Source: Actinobacteria bacterium UBA3012 (GTDB taxonomy: Bacteria; Actinomycetota; Actinomycetes; Nanopelagicales; Nanopelagicaceae). Taken from it: a stretch of 9,737 bases of DNA. The stretch covers positions 7,623 to 17,359 of the forward strand of contig DDZI01000045.1 in assembly GCA_002346305.1 (NCBI GenBank), given 5' to 3'. Below are positions 7,056-9,737 of this stretch, piece after piece. The notes beneath the pieces were generated by a model, which was given only the letters and a program-made list of their open reading frames with translations, ran no database searches and was not told the origin of the DNA. Numbering within the stretch: position 1 is the first letter of the stretch; each line of letters begins with the position of its first letter. The translations under genes were made by a program, and so were the position numbers.

Positions 7056-7065
7056 AGGTCTGAGC

Positions 7066-8016
7066 CTACGCCCAGAGTTGTCCGTCTAGGCGCTCTTGCG
7101 CAGTATCAATATCGTCGTGGTAAACGCCAGTCGATAAGTACTTCCATCCAGCATCACAAAGTATGAAGGCGATATCCGCATCAACTCCTGCGGCAACACA
7201 CTCTTTTCCGATTGCAATGGCCGCATGCAAAATGGCACCTGTGGAGATGCCGGCGAAAATTCCTTCAACATCCAATAACTCTCGTACTCGCTTTACGGAG
7301 TCTTCTGCTCCAACAGAGAAACGTCGGGTTATTACTGATGCATCGTATAACTCAGGAACAAACCCTTCATCGATATTTCGCAATCCATAAACTAATTCAC
7401 CATAACGAGGTTCTGCAGCGACAATTAAAATATCTGGTTTTTGTTCCCGCAAGTACCGACCAGCACCCATCAAGGTTCCAGTAGTTCCAAGGCCGGCAAT
7501 AAAATGTGTAACAGTTGGCAAATCTTCTAAAATTTCTGGACCTGTCGAGTTGTAATGTGCATCAGCATTCGCTTGATTTCCATACTGATACAAGAAAACC
7601 CAATCAGGGTTTTTTTCGATTAACTCTTTCGCAACGCGAACCGCTTCATTTGATCCACCAGCAGCGGGTGATGAGATTATTTTTGCGCCCCACATTTCAA
7701 GAAGTTGACGGCGCTCGGCTGAAGTATTTTCTGGCATCACACAAATCAATTTGTAACCACGAACTTTTGAAATCATGGCTAAAGAAATTCCAGTATTACC
7801 TGACGTAGGTTCCAAAATTGTGTCACCAGGTTTTAATGATCCATCTCTTTCAGCTGCTTCGATCATCGAAAGTGCGGCGCGATCTTTAACTGAACCAGTT
7901 GGATTGCGATCTTCCATCTTGGCCCATAAGCGGACTTTTGGTGATGGGGATAATTTTGGCAATCCAATTAATGGAGTGTGGCCAACTGAATCAGCTAGCG
8001 AATCAAAGCGTGCCAT
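7066..8016 (-). CDS. cysM: O-phosphoserine sulfhydrylase (CysM, CysO-dependent)
   Basis: A PLP enzyme of the cysteine synthase fold. The mycobacterial orthologue uses O-phosphoserine and the thiocarboxylate of CysO to form a CysO-cysteine adduct. Seen here: PLP lysine K44 in NPTGSVKD, substrate loop TSGNTG (71-76), phosphate-binding GTTGT (177-181), and LRNIDEG with R213. R213 aligns with M. tuberculosis R220, known to select O-phosphoserine over O-acetylserine (same offset of 7 as the PLP lysine, K51). The C-terminal GQLWA tail, which in M. tuberculosis closes over the active site, is also conserved. So this is the phosphoserine-type enzyme, not CysK. The 316-aa length is close to the 323 aa of the mycobacterial enzyme. 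ATG at 8016 follows the cysO stop by 6 nt, without a clear ribosome binding site. Confidence 0.96.
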   Translation of the reverse strand: MARFDSLADSVGHTPLIGLPKLSPSPKVRLWAKMEDRNPTGSVKDRAALSMIEAAERDGSLKPGDTILEPTSGNTGISLAMISKVRGYKLICVMPENTSAERRQLLEMWGAKIISSPAAGGSNEAVRVAKELIEKNPDWVFLYQYGNQANADAHYNSTGPEILEDLPTVTHFIAGLGTTGTLMGAGRYLREQKPDILIVAAEPRYGELVYGLRNIDEGFVPELYDASVITRRFSVGAEDSVKRVRELLDVEGIFAGISTGAILHAAIAIGKECVAAGVDADIAFILCDAGWKYLSTGVYHDDIDTAQERLDGQLWA

Positions 8017-8022
8017 TTGAAG

Positions 8023-8316
8023 TTAGCAACCGCCAGCAACTGCAGGAAGGATTGTGATGCTATCTCCATCCTTAAGTGTTAAATCAAGTCCGCCAATAAA
8101 TCGAACATCTTCATCATTCACATACAAATTTATAAATCTGCGTAAAGCACCACCATCAAGCAATCGCTCAGCTAAACCAGTGTGGCTGCCATCTAAATCA
8201 GAGATGACATCTCGCAAAGTCGAACCTTGTGCACTCACTACTTTTGCCCCGCCGGTATATGGGCGCAAGATAGTAGGGATGCGGACTTCTACTGTTGGAT
8301 TTCCTGAATTACTCAC
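8023..8316 (-). CDS. cysO: Sulfur carrier protein CysO (MoaD/ThiS fold), ending Gly-Gly-Cys
   Basis: A small ubiquitin-like sulfur carrier of 97 aa whose C-terminal glycine is activated and thiocarboxylated (by MoeZ in mycobacteria, not in this window) to donate sulfide to CysM. VRIPTILRPYTGG near the start and YVNDEDVRF with ILPAVAGG near the end are the CysO hallmarks. The odd feature is the C-terminus: codons GGC-GGT-TGC-TAA (8034-8023, - strand) give Gly95-Gly96-Cys97, one residue beyond the usual terminal Gly-Gly. The encoded product therefore has the same end as the CysO-Cys reaction intermediate and should need removal of Cys97, presumably by Mec. Start is GTG at 8316; a G-run (8331-8328) lies 11 nt upstream and a -10-like hexamer 6 nt upstream. 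It lies between mec and cysM. Confidence 0.95.
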   Translation of the reverse strand: MSNSGNPTVEVRIPTILRPYTGGAKVVSAQGSTLRDVISDLDGSHTGLAERLLDGGALRRFINLYVNDEDVRFIGGLDLTLKDGDSITILPAVAGGC

Positions 8317-8322
8317 GTCGTA

Positions 8323-8352
8323 AGTATCCCCTATCTACTGGGGCTTTGCTAA
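8323..8352 (-). promoter_or_regulatory. Possible promoter of cysO with CCCC-N8-GGGG inverted repeat
   Basis: On the - strand TTAGCA (8352-8347) lies 18 bp before GATACT (8328-8323), which is 6 nt before the GTG start at 8316. This spacing would give a leaderless cysO transcript. The spacer contains CCCC-N8-GGGG (8343-8328), a short inverted repeat that could be an operator or could pair with the G-run if a longer transcript reads through. Each match is partial (about 4 of 6 per hexamer), so confidence is low. Confidence 0.33.
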
Positions 8353-8359
8353 ATCTAAA

Positions 8360-8773
8360 TTAAGTGATTACTACTTCTTCCTCAGTAACAACGCCGTCAA
8401 TGATCCGAAATGAGCGAAATTCGCTCCTACTTGCAATCTCTTCGCGTGTAGAGATGAGGACATAATGCGCACCTGGCTCGGAGGCATAAGCAATATCGGT
8501 ACGTGATGGATGAGCTTCCGTAGAGGTATGTGAGTGGTAAATAACAACTGGCTCTTCATCCCGGTCATCAAATTCACGGTACAGCCGCAGCAGATCCCCT
8601 GACTCAAACTCATAGAAGGTCGGGGAGTGGGCAGCGTTAACCATCGGAATGTGTCGTGTGGGCGTATCACTTCCAATTGCTCCAGCGATTACTCCGCAAG
8701 CCTCATCTGGGTGCGCCGCTTCTGCCTCATCCCATATTTCTGAGACGTGCTTAGCGCTGATCTGTAAAACCAT
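8360..8773 (-). CDS. mec: Mec, JAMM-type metallopeptidase releasing cysteine from CysO-Cys
   Basis: A zinc peptidase of the M67/JAMM family. The full motif is visible: E24 upstream, then H80-x-H82, seven residues, S90 and D93 (HSHTSTEAHPSRTD). In mycobacteria Mec hydrolyses the bond between the CysO terminal glycine and the newly made cysteine, freeing cysteine and regenerating CysO. Immediate linkage to cysO and cysM makes the same role very likely, and the encoded Cys97 of CysO adds a possible second job as maturation protease. Length is 137 aa, usual for the family. The ATG at 8773 has no Shine-Dalgarno; TATCCT lies 6 nt upstream, suggesting a leaderless start. The gene is 61 nt after the DUF2017 gene and 43 nt before cysO. 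Confidence 0.95.
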   Translation of the reverse strand: MVLQISAKHVSEIWDEAEAAHPDEACGVIAGAIGSDTPTRHIPMVNAAHSPTFYEFESGDLLRLYREFDDRDEEPVVIYHSHTSTEAHPSRTDIAYASEPGAHYVLISTREEIASRSEFRSFRIIDGVVTEEEVVIT

Positions 8774-8779
8774 GGGTAA

Positions 8780-8785
8780 AGGATA
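8780..8785 (-). promoter_or_regulatory. Possible -10 element of mec (leaderless)
   Basis: TATCCT on the - strand (8785-8780) fits TANNNT and is followed by six bases (ttaccc) and the mec ATG. No Shine-Dalgarno is present, so transcription could begin at or next to the start codon. The -35 region 17 bp further up falls in the TTTAACT repeat (GTTAAA on this strand) and is a poor match to TTGACA. Confidence 0.35.
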
Positions 8786-8802
8786 CGGCTTAAATCTAAG
8801 AA

Positions 8803-8835
8803 TTTAACTCTGCTTTAACTGTTTTAACTCTGCTT
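8803..8835. repeat. Direct repeats upstream of mec (13-mer, period 20; TTTAACT three times)
   Basis: TTTAACTCTGCTT occurs at 8803-8815 and 8823-8835, exactly 20 bp apart, and its core TTTAACT appears a third time at 8814-8820, so three cores are spaced 11 and 9 bp. The last base touches the DUF2017 stop codon. The spacing is close to one helical turn per core, and the block covers the -35 region of the proposed mec promoter, so it could be an array of regulator sites. A simple duplication is the alternative. Confidence 0.55.
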
Positions 8836-9434
8836 CAATTCTGCGCCGGTCCAGAGAGTGTGGTTAATAGCATTTCCTGAAGCCAGCCCAACCATGCAAA
8901 TAAATTGTAAAGCGCCCGTTCTGGTTTATCTTCACCCATTTTGCTGTAAACCTCATGAGAGTTTTCGGTAATTTTCAATCGCACGCCAAGTGATAAACGC
9001 AAATCATTCATTCCCATTAACCATGCTTGTATTAATTCACCTCTTAAAACTATTTGTACTTCTTGACGTTTATCTAATCCGGACGAATTTAAATCAAGTG
9101 CATGATCATCAAGTACGCCAATTAAACAATCACGAATTGCATGTGCGTGTGCTTTTTTCTTTTCACGCGCACCATCTTCTGTGTAACGACGAAACTCTGC
9201 CGCATCTTTTGGATCTTCATATGCATTTGGTAACAACCTTGCTAAAACTGGATCATCCGGTAATTCATCATTTGTTGATATACCAACCATTGCCAATAAC
9301 GGATCACTACTTTTTCCTTCTTCTTCACTCAGCAACTCAAGTAGTTGCTCGGCCAAACTTTTTAAGATCGCACCTTCGTAATGTGTGAATGATGCGACGA
9401 TTGAGCCATCTGGATCTCTTGAAAACCCACTCAT
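8835..9434 (-). CDS. DUF2017 family protein, ClpS neighbour
   Basis: An uncharacterised actinobacterial protein of 199 aa, predicted soluble. It matches the DUF2017 pattern: GSIVASFTHYEGAILKSLAEQ at the N-terminus (14 residues in and onward), a middle PVLARLLPNAY ... AAEFRRYTE block, and a C-terminal helix with LFAWLGWLQEMLL. The middle is highly charged (GAREKKKAHAHA). The family is consistently found next to clpS, which suggests but does not prove a role with Clp proteolysis. Start choice: an in-frame TTG at 9461 would add nine residues, but the ATG at 9434 overlaps the clpS stop as ATGA (9431-9434) and has GGAG six bases upstream (9444-9441), so 9434 is preferred. It ends 61 nt before mec. 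Confidence 0.87.
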   Translation of the reverse strand: MSGFSRDPDGSIVASFTHYEGAILKSLAEQLLELLSEEEGKSSDPLLAMVGISTNDELPDDPVLARLLPNAYEDPKDAAEFRRYTEDGAREKKKAHAHAIRDCLIGVLDDHALDLNSSGLDKRQEVQIVLRGELIQAWLMGMNDLRLSLGVRLKITENSHEVYSKMGEDKPERALYNLFAWLGWLQEMLLTTLSGPAQN

Positions 9435-9736
9435 GTTCCGCTCCGCTGCAAAGTTGCCCAAAGTCCGTACTCATGCAATCTGGCTACATCATGTTCGCAC
9501 TCTTCGCGATTTCCTGAATTCACAACAGCCTTTCCTTCGTTATGAATTTTCATCATTAACTCAGTTGCTTTTTCATGGCTATAGCCAAATAACACCATAA
9601 GAACGTGAGTTACATATGTCATCAAGTTAACTGGATCATCCCAGACAATGGTGATCCAAGGACTGTCGGTGCTTAACGCGGCGAGCGCACTGTCTTCTTC
9701 TACCTCTTCTTGTACCTCTGCTGGTGAAATCGCCAT
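9431..9736 (-). CDS. clpS: ClpS, N-degron adaptor of the Clp protease
   Basis: ClpS binds N-terminal destabilising residues and hands substrates to the Clp unfoldase (ClpC1 in actinobacteria). The 101-aa protein has an acidic, flexible N-terminal extension (1-24), then PWITIVWDDPVNLMTYV (26-42) with D33, D34 and N37 forming the expected degron pocket edge, FGYSHEKA (50-57), and IHNEGKAVV with H65, the pocket histidine. The C-terminal ARLHEYGLWATLQ strand is also typical. Only one base remains upstream of the ATG at 9736, so a start further upstream and the promoter cannot be judged. It is the first visible gene of the - strand run and overlaps the DUF2017 gene by 4 nt. Confidence 0.95.
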   Translation of the reverse strand: MAISPAEVQEEVEEDSALAALSTDSPWITIVWDDPVNLMTYVTHVLMVLFGYSHEKATELMMKIHNEGKAVVNSGNREECEHDVARLHEYGLWATLQRSGT

Positions 9737-9737
9737 A

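Noticed and set aside
8990..9388. 132-codon open frame on the + strand opposite DUF2017
   Set aside because: It is antisense to a recognised family with intact motifs, and its His/Leu-rich composition is what the opposite strand of such a gene gives; no ribosome binding site.
1..9737. CRISPR array, insertion sequence, toxin-antitoxin or defence system
   Set aside because: No spaced repeat array, no terminal inverted repeats with a transposase, and every gene belongs to a housekeeping or metabolic family.

Overview
This window is ordinary chromosomal DNA from an actinobacterium with unusually low GC (about 40-45% by eye). The protein families and their order match blocks I know from Mycobacterium tuberculosis: clpS-DUF2017-mec-cysO-cysM-murI-rph-rdgB, and ppk with mutT1. 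The low GC, very short spacers, 4-nt gene overlaps and mixed ATG/GTG/TTG starts suggest a streamlined freshwater actinobacterium such as Nanopelagicales (acI; Planktophila/Nanopelagicus-like). That placement is inference. I see no mobile element, phage gene, CRISPR array or origin.

Layout. Bases 1-22 are the 3' end of a tRNA, probably tRNA-Leu, with an encoded CCA. Two genes follow on the + strand: a hemolysin III/PAQR-type membrane protein (111-791) and a Ppx1-type exopolyphosphatase (864-1778). From 1775 to the right edge every gene is on the - strand, in transcription order clpS, DUF2017, mec, cysO, cysM, murI, rph, rdgB, ppk1, mutT1. Gaps are 6-61 nt, and two junctions are ATGA overlaps (clpS/DUF2017 and ppk1/mutT1). 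ppx and mutT1 converge and share the bases of their stop codons. No intergenic stretch exceeds 82 nt.

How the genes fit together. Three themes are visible. (1) Cysteine synthesis by a protein-bound sulfur route: CysO carries a C-terminal thiocarboxylate, CysM adds it to O-phosphoserine, and the JAMM protease Mec releases cysteine. (2) Polyphosphate and nucleotide-pool housekeeping: Ppk1 makes polyphosphate, Ppx degrades it, and RdgB and the Nudix/histidine-phosphatase protein remove damaged nucleotides. (3) Core functions: D-glutamate for the cell wall (MurI), tRNA 3' maturation (RNase PH), and N-degron delivery to Clp protease (ClpS, with the uncharacterised DUF2017 protein).

Most notable points. 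CysO is encoded with a cysteine after its terminal Gly-Gly, so the primary translation product looks like the pathway's CysO-Cys intermediate and would need Mec to mature. An 11-bp-period direct repeat with a PHO-box-like GTCA core lies before ppx. Three TTTAACT repeats lie before mec. The starts of ppx, mec and cysO each sit 6 nt after a -10-like hexamer, suggesting leaderless transcripts. I found no clearly new multi-gene system.
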